From Fennellomyces sp. T-0311 (Eukaryota; Mucoromycota; Mucoromycetes; Mucorales; Lichtheimiaceae): DNA of 64,000 nt. The notes under the pieces were generated by a model that was not told where the DNA came from, ran no database searches, and was given only the letters and a program-made list of their open reading frames with translations. This document shows positions 11,446-21,081 of this stretch, piece after piece; within the stretch, counting starts at the first letter, position 1; every line of letters begins with the position of its first letter. Location of the stretch: contig JALLLT010000070.1 in assembly GCA_025266875.1 (NCBI GenBank), positions 57,158 to 121,157 on the forward strand, read 5' to 3'. The position numbers and the translations under genes are program-made.

Positions 11446-12898
11446 CTACAATCTACGACTGGCTTCATACAATTCATCTCTTAATCTATCGCGTACTGTG
11501 ACACCTTGCTGACGCAACGACGCAGTGTCTCCAGCACCGCGCTGGTGTCCTGAACCCATTACAGAAATGCGTCCTGTGCCTTCATCTTCTTCCATATTCA
11601 ATGGAAAAAGTTCATTGGAATGAGGATCATGCCGTTCGATGCAGATATTGTGCAATATACAGCATACGTATATTGCCAATGTCAATCGCTCATGATCCTT
11701 AAGATAAAGGTAATGGCGCAGGAATCTCCAACGAGAAACAAGGCAACCGAAGGCTCGTTCAATAGCCATACGCATGGAAGAGTGGACGAAGTTGAACTTC
11801 TTCTCGGCAAGATCTGTTGCTGTCCGTGAATAGGGCACCATTATCGTGGGTTGTAGTGGATACGCAGAGTCTTTCAAGTACAAACAGCTTCATGTCAGTA
11901 ATATTCATTAAAGCACAGAATGCTTGAAATGCTAACCGGCAAGGATATATGTTCCATTTGGGCACCATTGTTCAGTTTCGTTTATTAGCTTCGTATTGAG
12001 GGAGCTATTGGCAAACGTACGTGCATCATGGGTTCGACCTTATAGATTGATTTGAAAATACATTAGACTGAGTAATATATCGATATTATAATACGTAATT
12101 GACAATACCTGATTGACCGGCTTCTATGTATGAGAATCTCCCATCAGCAGTACAAACAGCAAGTAAGTTGATGGAATGGTGCAATTTACGTTCCCAGAAG
12201 CGCTGTCCATTGCTAGCAGGCTTGTGGATTACAATGAGTTTGCCATCCATCGCTCCGATGGCTCCTTGTAATCTTCTGCCTGCATCGCTGGTGCTCGCCA
12301 GCCCAGTAGGTGCCGAAAACGCTTGGGCAGCTTGCTGTGCTTCTTCTGGTGTGCTTGGCCATCTGATCTGTTGCCGGTGAACGTCACAGATGGCATTTAG
12401 GAATCGCATCGTGAAGTTGTGATACGATCCTTGGCTCAAACCAAATTGCGTTTCGAACATGCGGTATCCAACATGAGTGTTTGCGAAACGCCACACCGCA
12501 CAGCAGACTTGAATGTACACTAGGGTCATTCGAGGAGAGTCCGAGGCAAATGCTTCGTGCGTCGACAAGGTACTGATAAGCCATTCCAAAGTTGACTTCT
12601 TCATGCGATAATGCCATCTGTAACTGTCATAGCCATCGTCGTCATTCAGGTTTGGATGCGTCAATGTCCAGAATTGCGCACCATGCGTTCGGCTAACTTT
12701 TGCTGCACGAAAGTGGTGAGGTGAGCTTGCAAAAGCTGCAACAATGCTCGCATCAATAAAGCGGATAGCCTGTACTGATGGCGCAATAAGTTCTGTTAGC
12801 CGTTGCATAAATGCTGCTCGACGGCGTCTTCTTTCTGCAGCATTATTATGTCTGGGACGTTGGATCAGAATTGGCGGTGGAATGCTGTTGTTGTTCAT
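11446..12898 (-). CDS. Harbinger family 1 DDE transposase (DDE_Tnp_4 type), copy A, intact, 438 aa
   Basis: Three exons on the minus strand: 12898-12109, 12038-11937 and 11870-11446. Introns of 70 and 66 bp have GT...AG ends, and the spliced length is 1317 nt in frame. Catalytic residues: first Asp in G-A-M-D-G-K-L-I, second in L-A-D-S-A-Y-P (created across intron 2), Glu in A-I-E-R-A-F-G. S-G-R-T-H-D-A-R spans intron 1 as in other Harbinger nucleases. I chose ATG 12898 (MNNNSIPPP) over upstream in-frame codons because a TATA box (ATATAAAAGG on the minus strand, near 13020-13029) lies inside the longer frame. The protein looks functional, unlike its Myb partner and copy B. Confidence 0.9.
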
Positions 12899-13192
12899 AG
12901 TAAAGAAATGTTGGTAATAAAAAAAATAGTAGAAGAAGATAGAGAGACAATGAGAAACAAGAGGCATATATTTTGTAATACTCTGATCGCATTTTAAAGC
13001 ACAGAAGAAGTGACAGTTTCCTTTTATATCGATCCGAGCAAGTCTTCGCGGTGGTATTTCCACCAAGAAGCAGTTACCAAAGTAGGAGACATCCGCGAAC
13101 CCTAATTTTGGAAGGTGGAATGGAAAAATTATTTCCCATCATCAATTTTGGAAATGGGGTTCTCTGTTCGGAGCATAATGAGAGCACCCTCA

Positions 13193-14110
13193 GTATGCCA
13201 TATCAATGTCGCTAGCTGATCAGAAAGAGGGAGATATTGCATAGTCGCATATGCATTTTCTGTTTTAGTCTCTTGGTCACGATATCGCGCTAATCCACAC
13301 TTCGAGTTTGGGCAAAACTGATCATCGTTCATGAAAAGATGGCATCTGTTGCGACACATATCGTACACACGTTTGGAGACAGGATAAAGTGAGGTAAGCA
13401 GCTGCTCTGTTACGTATGGTGATAGCACAAACACGAAATCCCGACACGCATTGTCCGAATCAACTAGCAAAGTTCCTTTGGTGTTACTGTAACTAGCATT
13501 GTTAAATATATGAGAGTTTACCACTTTGAGACGCACAAGTAACCAGATCGTTGGCGAATGCGACTAGGCGTTCATGCGCTTCCTTAGGAAGATTGAATTG
13601 CTCGATGATGCTCAGTAGTTCCAAGCTAAGCAAAGATGAAGACGTCAAATGTGGTATGCTCGTGGCTGTGAAGACTTTATGAGATGGTTTTGTCGATTCA
13701 ATAGACTTTGAAGAGTTAGTTATGTCATTCAAAGTTGCAGAAGGACTTCCACGGTCATTCGCAGCTTCTTCGCTTTCGTCTCCAAGTGGACAAATGAATT
13801 CAGTGGGATCGTTAAAGTCTTCATCGAAAAAGTCGGATTCAAATGATTGCAATGTGTCTTCAGCTACTGTTGTGTTGTTGTACCGAGGCGATTCTTCCGC
13901 TTCATTTACCACTGATTGCTGCTATTGACTTCCACTGCTAGTTGAGGTTGTGCTCCTCTGCAACGCGGTAATAGGATCAAGTCGACGCCGTTTACGTACT
14001 TCCTGTTGCTCTACCGCAACATTCATATGCATCTTTCGGTAACAGTTAATCTCATGCTGCTTGATCACTTTTCTTGTGAAAGATCCTGGGCAATAACGAC
14101 ACTTGACCAT
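13193..14110 (-). pseudogene. CACTA-like I Tnp2-type transposase, N-terminal exons
   Basis: ATG at 14110 begins M-V-K-C-R-Y-C-P-G with a downstream H-x4-C, a plausible zinc-binding head. An acidic linker follows (about 13900-13500). After a short intron near 13500-13530 comes a segment with C-R-N-R-C-H-L-F and F-C-P-N-S-K-C-G, the Cys-rich region that precedes the Tnp2 core, ending in ...L-A-T-L-I-W-H-T-E at the Harbinger insertion. An in-frame TAG (13922-13924) between S-G-S-Q and Q-Q-S-V truncates the protein, so the gene was dead by that change alone. The divergent partner starts 100 bp away at 14210. Confidence 0.75.
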
Positions 14111-14209
14111 TCTTTACAGTAAAGAGTGTAAGGCTTTGTGCTGACTTTGACTTTCTCGTAGTGAATAACGCGAAACAGTGAAAAAAATTCCTCTGCAGCT
14201 CTTTCCACA
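14111..14209. promoter_or_regulatory. divergent intergenic promoter of CACTA-like I
   Basis: 99 bp separate the minus-strand transposase ATG (14110) and the plus-strand ATG (14210), so both genes must be driven from here or from upstream within each other. No clear TATA box was recognised. Assigned by position only. Confidence 0.5.
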
Positions 14210-15241
14210 ATGCCTCAGAAATCAAAATCATTACCAAAGAAAGCGTCGAAAGGCAGCTCCAATCTACAAGCCCAGTTCTCTGAGCTCCAGGATCAAGTTA
14301 AGGCTCTTACTCAAAACCTAGAGACGGTTTATGGTGTAGCACAATACATGGAAAACGCGATAAAAAGTCTAGTGAAGCAGGAGCAAGAGCATTACTCCCA
14401 GGTAACGGACGCGCTCGAATCCCTGACTTCAGTCGTGCAAAATCATCGTGAGCCAGATGATCCTGCCGTAGGAATCAGCACAAAGAAGTTGGAATTCATA
14501 CCAGCACCTCGAAAAGAAAAGATCGTCAAAGGCAAAAGGAGACTGTTCAAGCTGGCTATACGCAAGCCTCTTATTGTCAAATATGTCATCAAGCGCAATA
14601 GTCCGGATATGGATGAAATTGAGGCCCAAGGACGGTATTCAACGATTCGGAGTGAACGCCACACTATCCTTAAAGCCCTTGTTCAGCATCTCAAACGATT
14701 ACAAAAAGAACAACGAGCCGATAAAAAACGAACTGAGAATACTGATGAGGAGCAGATCAATGGTGACGATGAGAAGCAGATCGACAGTGACGATGAGGAG
14801 AAGGTGGACAGCGAAAGTAAGGGACAGCTGGACAGTGACGATGAGGGACAGGTTGAAAGCGGCGATGAAAGTTCAGATGATAGTTCAGATGAAAGTAGTG
14901 ACGAGGATGAAGCCGAAGATGATTACGACCCTAGGCTACTTACGTGGAAATCAATCCCAAGACCAGTCCGATTGATGACTATCAAAGCATACGAATCTTC
15001 TGCATATGAGGAAAGTAAGATCGATATGTCAAAATGCGAAAAACATTGGGCGGCGAAGCATATGCTATCGGAAGGCTGGAGCAATCTTAGAAAAAAAGCA
15101 ATAGCAAAGAAAGGAGAAGCAGAAAAGCATGTCAACAAACGAGCTTCTCCCGATGGCAGTAGCGATGATCCAGAGCAGCCGCCCAAACGTCTCCGTAACG
15201 AAAGTGAACACGATGATAACACGTGCGGTACAAATCATTAA
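14210..15241 (+). CDS. CACTA-like I accessory protein: coiled-coil, acidic-repeat, 343 aa
   Basis: An intact single-exon frame, divergent from the transposase gene inside CACTA-like I. Residues 1-15 are Lys/Ser rich. Residues about 18-85 are heptad-like (L-Q-A-Q-F-S-E-L-Q-D-Q-V-K-A-L) and probably coiled coil. About 180-235 is a strongly acidic tract of imperfect repeats rich in D, E, S and G. The last 40 residues are basic with K-R-L-R-like motifs, possibly nuclear. Plant CACTA elements carry a second gene (TnpA) for a terminus-binding protein. Position and composition suggest an analogous role here, but I see no sequence similarity to TnpA. Confidence 0.7.
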   Translation: MPQKSKSLPKKASKGSSNLQAQFSELQDQVKALTQNLETVYGVAQYMENAIKSLVKQEQEHYSQVTDALESLTSVVQNHREPDDPAVGISTKKLEFIPAPRKEKIVKGKRRLFKLAIRKPLIVKYVIKRNSPDMDEIEAQGRYSTIRSERHTILKALVQHLKRLQKEQRADKKRTENTDEEQINGDDEKQIDSDDEEKVDSESKGQLDSDDEGQVESGDESSDDSSDESSDEDEAEDDYDPRLLTWKSIPRPVRLMTIKAYESSAYEESKIDMSKCEKHWAAKHMLSEGWSNLRKKAIAKKGEAEKHVNKRASPDGSSDDPEQPPKRLRNESEHDDNTCGTNH

Positions 15242-15693
15242 CTTTAGTGTTACTTCTGTTGTGTTAAAATGTCCCTATTAGGTCGTAATTAATATGTGTA
15301 TTAAAGAGTAGCGATGGTAATGTAAAGTATACCACAGACTGTGATTGATAGGAACTGATGCTAGTCTTTTCAGTAGCATAACATAATTAGCTTAACAGCC
15401 AAAAACAAAATGCCAAATATATTTTTTAAATCAGTTTTTTACTGCAGTGTTCTAATACACTCCTTTCGAATAGCTTGCAAATGTTTGAGTATATTTGAAT
15501 AAAATGTAATGGCCACAGACGCCGAATCGCACCCTATATTCGCTTCTGTACCTTGCGGTTATTCTTAGTCTTTATAGGTTTTCGGTTTTCTTTTGTCTTT
15601 CTTGGTTCGGTAACTTCCAGGTAAATTGCTGAAAAACACCTCATATTTACCGAACCGACATTTACCTCAAACCATCGAAATTTACCAAATTCC
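15242..15693. other. right subterminal region of CACTA-like I
   Basis: Non-coding. From about 15560 to 15693 the sequence repeats motifs complementary to GGTAAAT/C and CGGTAAA (for example TTTACCGAACC, TTTACCTC, TTTACCAAA). The left end (1165-1310) has the same motif in opposite orientation. These are candidate transposase-binding repeats. Confidence 0.6.
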
Positions 15694-15705
15694 TTTTTTG
15701 CTGTG
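15694..15705 (-). repeat. right terminal inverted repeat of CACTA-like I
   Basis: TTTTTTGCTGTG, followed by CAA (15706-15708). The MULE reading frame resumes immediately after it. Confidence 0.85.
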
Positions 15706-16176
15706 CAACCTGCGTTAGAAAATTACCTTGCTGATGAGGATGAAGATGATGACCAGCTCCTGCTAGTGGACTACGGGGATGACGAGAATTTGGACGATGA
15801 TGAAGAAACCGAAGTAGTTGACGATAATGACGGTGAAGTCATTGTTATTGATGACGATGACGAGGAACCAGCTGTTGCAGTTGAAGATGACTTGTTTACC
15901 CGTATGGGAAACGCTGAAGAGAGTCTACTCCAGTCGTACCAGCAGTATCAGCGAGCACTTCAAGAACTGCAAGGCTCGCTACGTCAACTCCAGCAGGATC
16001 AGGAAGCATATAGAAATATGCTACCCCCTAACCAGCGACAAGTGTTCAACAATGCGTTTCAAAGCAACAACACCGATCGATACTTGAGAGTAATCCATCA
16101 GCATCGCAATGTACGAAGACGTCAAAACACAACGCGCAACGGCTACCATCTATATACTCGCTATTATCCAGCATAA
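15706..16176 (+). pseudogene. MULE transposase fragment, 3' part of the split copy
   Basis: Continuation of 540-1147 after the CACTA insertion. It is an acidic D/E-rich tail followed by a Gln-rich helical segment and a basic C-terminus (...R-N-V-R-R-R-Q...). It is nearly identical to the C-terminus of the fuller copy (45439-45900, minus). Homology continues past the stop to about 16290. Confidence 0.88.
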
Positions 16177-16582
16177 ATGCACTTTTTATTACACATTTCT
16201 CTTTCTCTTTTTGTTTCTCTTTTTTCTTTCTTAATTATATATAGACATTATAGACGTTATCGTGCATCAAATATTTTTTATCTTCAACTAGACTTTTATA
16301 CACTTCATCGCAACATATAGCACATATATTATATGACAAACCTTATTAGAATGGAGGTAATGTGTTGATGACTATCATATAAAAAGATACCGCACACCAG
16401 TTTTAAGGTAAGTTTAACAAACAGGCAGCATGCATAAAGCCATTCATCTATAAAGTCTTCATCAAGTCCTGACTGTGGAGTTCTCCTATGTATCCGTGAG
16501 CCATCCTTAAACCAGCCACACTCAGCATTTTCACTTATCAGAATACGAAACTGGGGATGCTGATCCGCGAAAATTCTGAAAC
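16177..16582 (+). other. 3' flank of the MULE copy, ending in its terminal inverted repeat
   Basis: Non-coding, matching the fuller copy to about 16290. At 16559-16582 a 24-bp stretch beginning GCTGATCCGCGAAAATTCTG matches, in the inverted sense expected for termini, the 5' outer end of the fuller copy (48566-48589, GCTGATCCGTGAAAATTCTG...). I read these as MULE terminal inverted repeats. Confidence 0.6.
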
Positions 16583-16891
16583 GCGTAGGGTTTGTAAAAA
16601 TATCTAAAGATTATTACCGGAGAAGAAAGTTATTGGATAAAGGTGAGGAACTGGAGCACAGTATCGTGGTCTGGGACCAGGTAGAATTCTCGCCAAACAT
16701 GTTTACATCCATTCAGCGCCGCGATAGAACATCAATGCCGACATATTTTGCCATGCTAAGCATACCAATCGATCAAAATGCGAAGAACAAGAAAAAGATC
16801 AATGACCGGAACTGGGGCGAATATTTTGCTATTTTTCTCTCATAGGCACTGCGGAAAGCAGAGGGCGCTCTGCTTGATTGTTTTGGCACGA
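16583..16891. other. unassigned spacer
   Basis: No supported gene. One 70-codon frame (16633-16845) has no recognisable similarity. Confidence 0.4.
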
Positions 16892-17579
16892 CACTGCAAA
16901 TAATTTCGATAGTTAAAAGTGGTTACTGCGGTTAAACATAAGCTTTTTAACCACTTGTACTACCATTTTTAGTCACTCAAGTGGTTAAAAAGCTTATGAT
17001 TAACCACTTCGAAAAATTATTCACCAAAATTCACCAAAAATTATTCACAGTGCAATGTTAAGAAATCAAAGGAGGGTGCAGTAAGCACGACCATGTACAA
17101 TGGATTGGGAGATCGAAAACAGCATCGGCATTATGTCATAAACGCTAAATACTTGGACACTCCAGTTGGTTTCTTCAAAAGCATTAGCAGTACTGGGACG
17201 ACAATTACTGATGACAACGAAGGCGCCACAAAGAAAGGATATCTTGTCTGGCCTGGAATGGCGGTGAAGAATAACAGTAGGATTATGCTAAATAACACGT
17301 CTTTATAGCCATTATGATGTATATTTATGCGCTTCGATAGTATAGTGCTGTAATAAACGAGTATGGAAAGGAAAAACGGATGTGCATATACTGAGACATA
17401 GCAGCATTTCAACGATGGTTACTGAGGGTTAATCTGGGTGATCAGTAGTTACCAGGAATTAACATATTTCAACCATATTTAACCAAATTTTGAGAAATAA
17501 CATTCACCTGTTAAATTTGGTCAACAATAACCAGACTTAACCAACCTGAGTTTCGTCTAACCGAAAATTATTTGCAGTG
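16892..17579. mobile_element. CACTG-ended non-autonomous repeat cluster (MITE-like)
   Basis: Begins CACTGCAAATAATTT at 16892. Complementary ends occur at 17052 (...ATTATTCACAGTG) and 17579 (...AATTATTTGCAGTG). So either one 161-bp element is nested beside a second, or this is one 688-bp element. Inside, 16945-17000 is a near-palindrome around AGCTTTTTAACCACTT. A 63-bp deletion derivative of the same repeat is at 21860-21922. No convincing target duplication was found. Confidence 0.55.
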
Positions 17580-17589
17580 CTTGACAAAA

Positions 17590-19228
17590 TATCTCTAGCA
17601 CTTTCTCCAATTGTTTCACTATCTCATGCATAGTAAATCGTTCTATTCAATTCTTCCGAATCAAGTAAAGGTAAACCGGCAGCATGACTAGCTGATGGTT
17701 CTGGGTCTGTAACAGGTGAGACATCTTTAAGCAGGGATGGCTAGATATTCTCGAGAAAGTTTTTGTCACCAGTAACGTTACCAGTAAAAAAAAATCCCGG
17801 GCATTTCATGACGGTAGAGGTCATAACCGGATCACATTTTTTCGGAAGCAAATTGGAGGCGACTTTTCGATTTGGTTGGTGTGAGTAGTTGCATACGGAC
17901 TTCCTCATATTCATTGCATAATGTATATAGAACTGTGAACGTAGGTGAACCAGTGATTTTAGCCAAAAGCTTGATGATTTTAAAAGAATGATCGCCTTTC
18001 AAATATTTGTCCCCCGGAACCATCATCTGCTTTTCAATCAAGTCACGAATGCTGTCGTGTACTTTGTGTAGAAAGTATGCAGGTATTGAGCAGATGGTAC
18101 ATGCCTAGCGTAGCCAAATCGATCGTTGAAGGATGAGAATTCCTCAGATTCACGCAGTTTCATTATCTGTTCAATGTTGGGATTGTCGCGCCTATATAGC
18201 AAAGCGTTGAGATATTGTAGCTCGAGTCGATCATGTTTAAGCATATGCATCTCGCGAAGGATTTTATGGAACCTTTTTGGTCCAATCGAATTTTGAACAC
18301 AGGGGCGCATGAAATCGCCAACTGGTGTGGACAGCGCATTTCGATGGGTGATATATCCAGGGTATTGAAATTGAAGAAACAGTGGAAGTTGACGTACAGT
18401 CTGTCGTCGTGGCAGTTAAGTTTACTCTCTTTCTTGCAGTCTTTTGTACACTCGTATCTATATCCAAGGATGTATAAGCAGCTAACATAGTACTGATAGT
18501 GCGAGTAATCTATAAAAGCATAAAGCATTCTGATCTTACTTTTCCATATCCACTACACGACGAGCCGATGTGGTGAATCTGTTAGATGTCAGATTGCCTG
18601 CACATTTTTCACTTGGACATTTAAGCTTCAGTTTGTCGCCGACAAGCTTGATGAGCAAATGAGGGATCCAGACGAAAACGCGCGGCTTATAGAGCTCGTT
18701 AACGTCTATTTGAGGTTCATTTAAACTAAAGAAAGCTTCCGGTGGGTTTATCCCGAATGTCTTATTTTTGTACACGTCTGGTTTTCCGTTCTCATTGATT
18801 TGCTTGCCAATTTCACTTTGCAATTCCCTCAGATACTCGCGGACTACACTTGTCTTCTCCTTTTCGTTTTCCTTGGATTGATCAGACTGAGGTGCGACGC
18901 TATTGGGAGTGAGATCAAGTTCATCACCGTTATTGCCATCTTCTGCTTCTTCGCCATCGATCTCGTCGTCCACTTCTTCAACTAAATTTTCAGTGATGGC
19001 GCCATTGTCATCACTACTAGCATGTTCGTCACTGAAATCCATCTCAGCAAGTAGCTCTCCAACACGAGCGAGCTCTTCCTCTGTGGTTGTGGTCATGCTT
19101 GTGGCGTTTGCTTCAGGCTCGGTGGGCGACTTGTCAAGAAGCGGCAGAAAAGTCAAAGTGCGTTGGTTTGGGTCACGAGATATTTGCTTTTTTGATATTC
19201 TTTCTTGCTTTTTACATCTCTTTGTCAT
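17590..19228 (-). pseudogene. truncated DUF6729-like protein of exonuclease-fusion family, copy 1
   Basis: Minus strand, ATG 19228. A basic head (K-R-C-K-K-Q-E-R-I-S-K-K) is followed by an acidic linker, then ...N-K-T-F-G-I-N-P-P-E-A-F-F-S-L... and ...V-F-V-W-I-P-H-L-L. After an intron comes ...L-R-P-C-V-Q-N-S... and ...V-P-S-A-Q-Y-L...N-E-Y-E-E-V-R-M. These segments align in order with the copy at 22416-26883. After a TGA (17832-17834) the similarity continues (F-F-T-G-N where the other copy has F-F-T-D-N; ...D-S-E-E-L-N-R-T-I-Y) to about 17590, and is cut by the CACTG repeat ending at 17579. The exonuclease half is absent. It is dead. The family name DUF6729 is from memory. Confidence 0.7.
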
Positions 19229-19403
19229 AGTGAATAACGGTAACTGATATGATTTCAAATGCATATGTTTTTTTCCTAATCGTGGTGTTCAAAAATCTGG
19301 CCATCAATTTTTGGGTGGGACTGTATCATTCAAACGTGCATGTGCCTTCGCGGTGTTTAGCCAGTCAGCCAATTTCCATGTGCACCTTGCCTCTTTTTCA
19401 CAA

Positions 19404-21081
19404 ATGTCAAAAAAGGTGTTCATCGCATATGTCTGTCATGTGTGTGAGGCATCTCTGACGCGAAGGAGAAATTTGCAACGGCATTACTTTCAGCAAGAAT
19501 CAATCGTAATTACAGCAGCGTCTAAGGGCAATCCGCGATATGAACTGCCACAAGATGACAGCATTTTTACTGAAGACGAAAGTCTTGCTGATATGAAGGT
19601 GTACGGCTGCCCGAGTTGTAACATGCTTTTTAAAGAGTTTAAGCATCTTGGAGAACATGTTCTTATGCACATGGTAAACGGTGATAAAAGGTTTGTTTGG
19701 TTTTTATCCTCAATGAAGTCCTTTTAATTGATCTTTGAAACATAGCCACGGCGATGCTCTAAAGTATTCGAGCAACAAGCGCCGATATGTGGAAGCCATG
19801 GCCAACGCCTGCGGGGAAGAGGACAACAGCCGTAAGGAGCAAAAGAAAATGGCCAGGATCATCCAATCCCTGCAGCTGCAGCCGTTCGCCATACATAAGG
19901 AAGCAGGAAATAAGGAGAATGCCCTTGCGCACCCCGATGTCATCGCCAGATTGACGGACGCACACAAAAATATTCACAGTATTCTACCAAAAAAGCAACC
20001 ACTTGCTGAAGAGCCGAATGCCTTGTGCGTGAAATGCGTGCCAAAGGTTCCGAATGCTCTAGAGAACATATTTCTATCTTCACCGTATTCGACGTTGCTC
20101 GAACAACGCGAATACGTTCCGTTGACTGAAGACATCTGCGCCCAAATGAACATCGACTGGTCACTCCGTCCACAGGCCAAATATTTTACAGCAGCAGTGC
20201 TCGCAGGGTGCACCCTCTACAACACAAATAGTGGACAGGCGCTGATGGTCAATACAATCGAGGTATATGGGCGTACCAAATCGGTTGATCCACACTGTGA
20301 GGCGTTCGGCAAGCTGAAAAATACCATTCGTGATACTTCTCTGCCTCCCCCAATACCCACTTTTCATAGCAACGTTTGGCCCACTGCAATTCATAGTCGC
20401 GATGGCAAAAAGCTGGTGGTAGGCACTTTGGTGTCGAATGGCTTAGTCACTTCGAGTATGAGGTTGGACAAGAAGCTCGCACCATCTGTCGGTGCCGTTA
20501 CAACGCACTTTTCGCTGAACTCATTAGAAGATTCATTAGCTACCCAAATCTTTCTTGACCAGGAATCTTTGTCAGCTGCTATGAAAATGATAGACAACAC
20601 ATCTGTATCACGTGTTTCGGTTATCGGTATTGCCACGAACCAGATTCGACAGCTGCGATCCTTATATCACGAACTAAGCACTTACACGTTGTGTCGTGCA
20701 TCAGGCGCACTTGTGAAAAATCATACATGTCAGCCGTACACACTGTTCATGCTAAGCAAATTTGACAGTAGCCGCACCCCGTATGCGAAGATTTTCAGTA
20801 CGATAGCAAGAGAAGTGCTTGTGAATGGAAATAATGCAAAACTTCTCAAAAAGGACGCCGTTGAATGGAAACTATCAGCAAAAGGAAAGTCAAAATCGCA
20901 AGATGTCCTGCAAAAGATTGTTCAGCAATTTGGAAAGAACAAGCAAGAAATACCCATAATTTCCAACACACTCCTCAACACGCAATTAGAAAAACTTGCA
21001 GAAATACTTATGCCGTCAATTATATTAGCAAACAGAACTGTGGAGTTGCATATAGAACAAGCGTTTAGTTTTTATGACTGA
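19404..21081 (+). CDS. C2H2 zinc-finger protein of unknown function, divergent partner of the DUF6729-like gene, 540 aa
   Basis: Exons 19404-19690 and 19746-21081. The 55-bp intron has GT...AG ends and the spliced 1623 nt are in frame. ATG 19404 begins M-S-K-K-V-F-I. Residues about 9-30 (Y-V-C-H-V-C-E...R-H) form one degenerate zinc finger, and about 70-92 (Y-G-C-P-S-C-N-M-L-F...H-V-L-M-H) a good C2H2 finger. The remaining 440 residues match no family I know. Motifs include W-S-L-R-P-Q-A-K-Y-F, V-W-P-T-A-I-H and F-S-L-N-S-L-E-D-S-L. The frame is intact next to a decayed neighbour, with 175 bp between the two divergent starts. It may be the second protein of a mobile element or a host gene; I cannot tell. 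Confidence 0.65.

Larger units (their letters stand above)
10287..13189 (-). mobile_element. PIF/Harbinger transposon family 1, copy A
   Basis: TIRs GGGTGCTCTCATTTTGCTCC (10287 on) and its near-complement ending ...GAGAGCACCC at 13189, with 3-bp target duplication TCA (10284-10286, 13190-13192). Removing it with one TCA rejoins the CACTA-like I transposase frame (...I-W-H-T-E / T-R-K-A-L...). Length 2903 bp. Two genes converge: a Myb-like gene (plus) and a DDE transposase (minus). A near-identical copy B lies in the opposite orientation at 59803-62704. Confidence 0.93.
1148..15705 (-). mobile_element. CACTA-like DNA transposon I (CACAG termini), carrying nested LINE and Harbinger insertions
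   Basis: Terminal inverted repeats CACAGCAAAAAA (1148-1159) and its complement (15694-15705) are flanked by a 3-bp duplication CAA (1145-1147 and 15706-15708). The uninterrupted MULE copy (near 45900) gives the empty site. Both ends carry diverged subterminal GGTAAA(C/T)-type repeats, as CACTA elements do. Coding content: a Tnp2-type transposase on the minus strand (14110 down to about 1447) and a divergent acidic coiled-coil protein (14210-15241). After removing the LINE (3164-8425) and the Harbinger (10287-13189), the element is about 6.4 kb. CACTA superfamily is inferred from the CAC termini, the 3-bp duplication and Tnp2 similarity. Confidence 0.85.

Noticed and set aside
17090..17310. 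71-codon plus-strand frame within the CACTG repeat region
   Set aside because: No similarity and lies inside a non-autonomous repeat.
16892..17579. 3-bp target duplication for the CACTG repeat
   Set aside because: Flanks CGA and CTT (or CAA for the inner end) do not match; boundaries remain uncertain.
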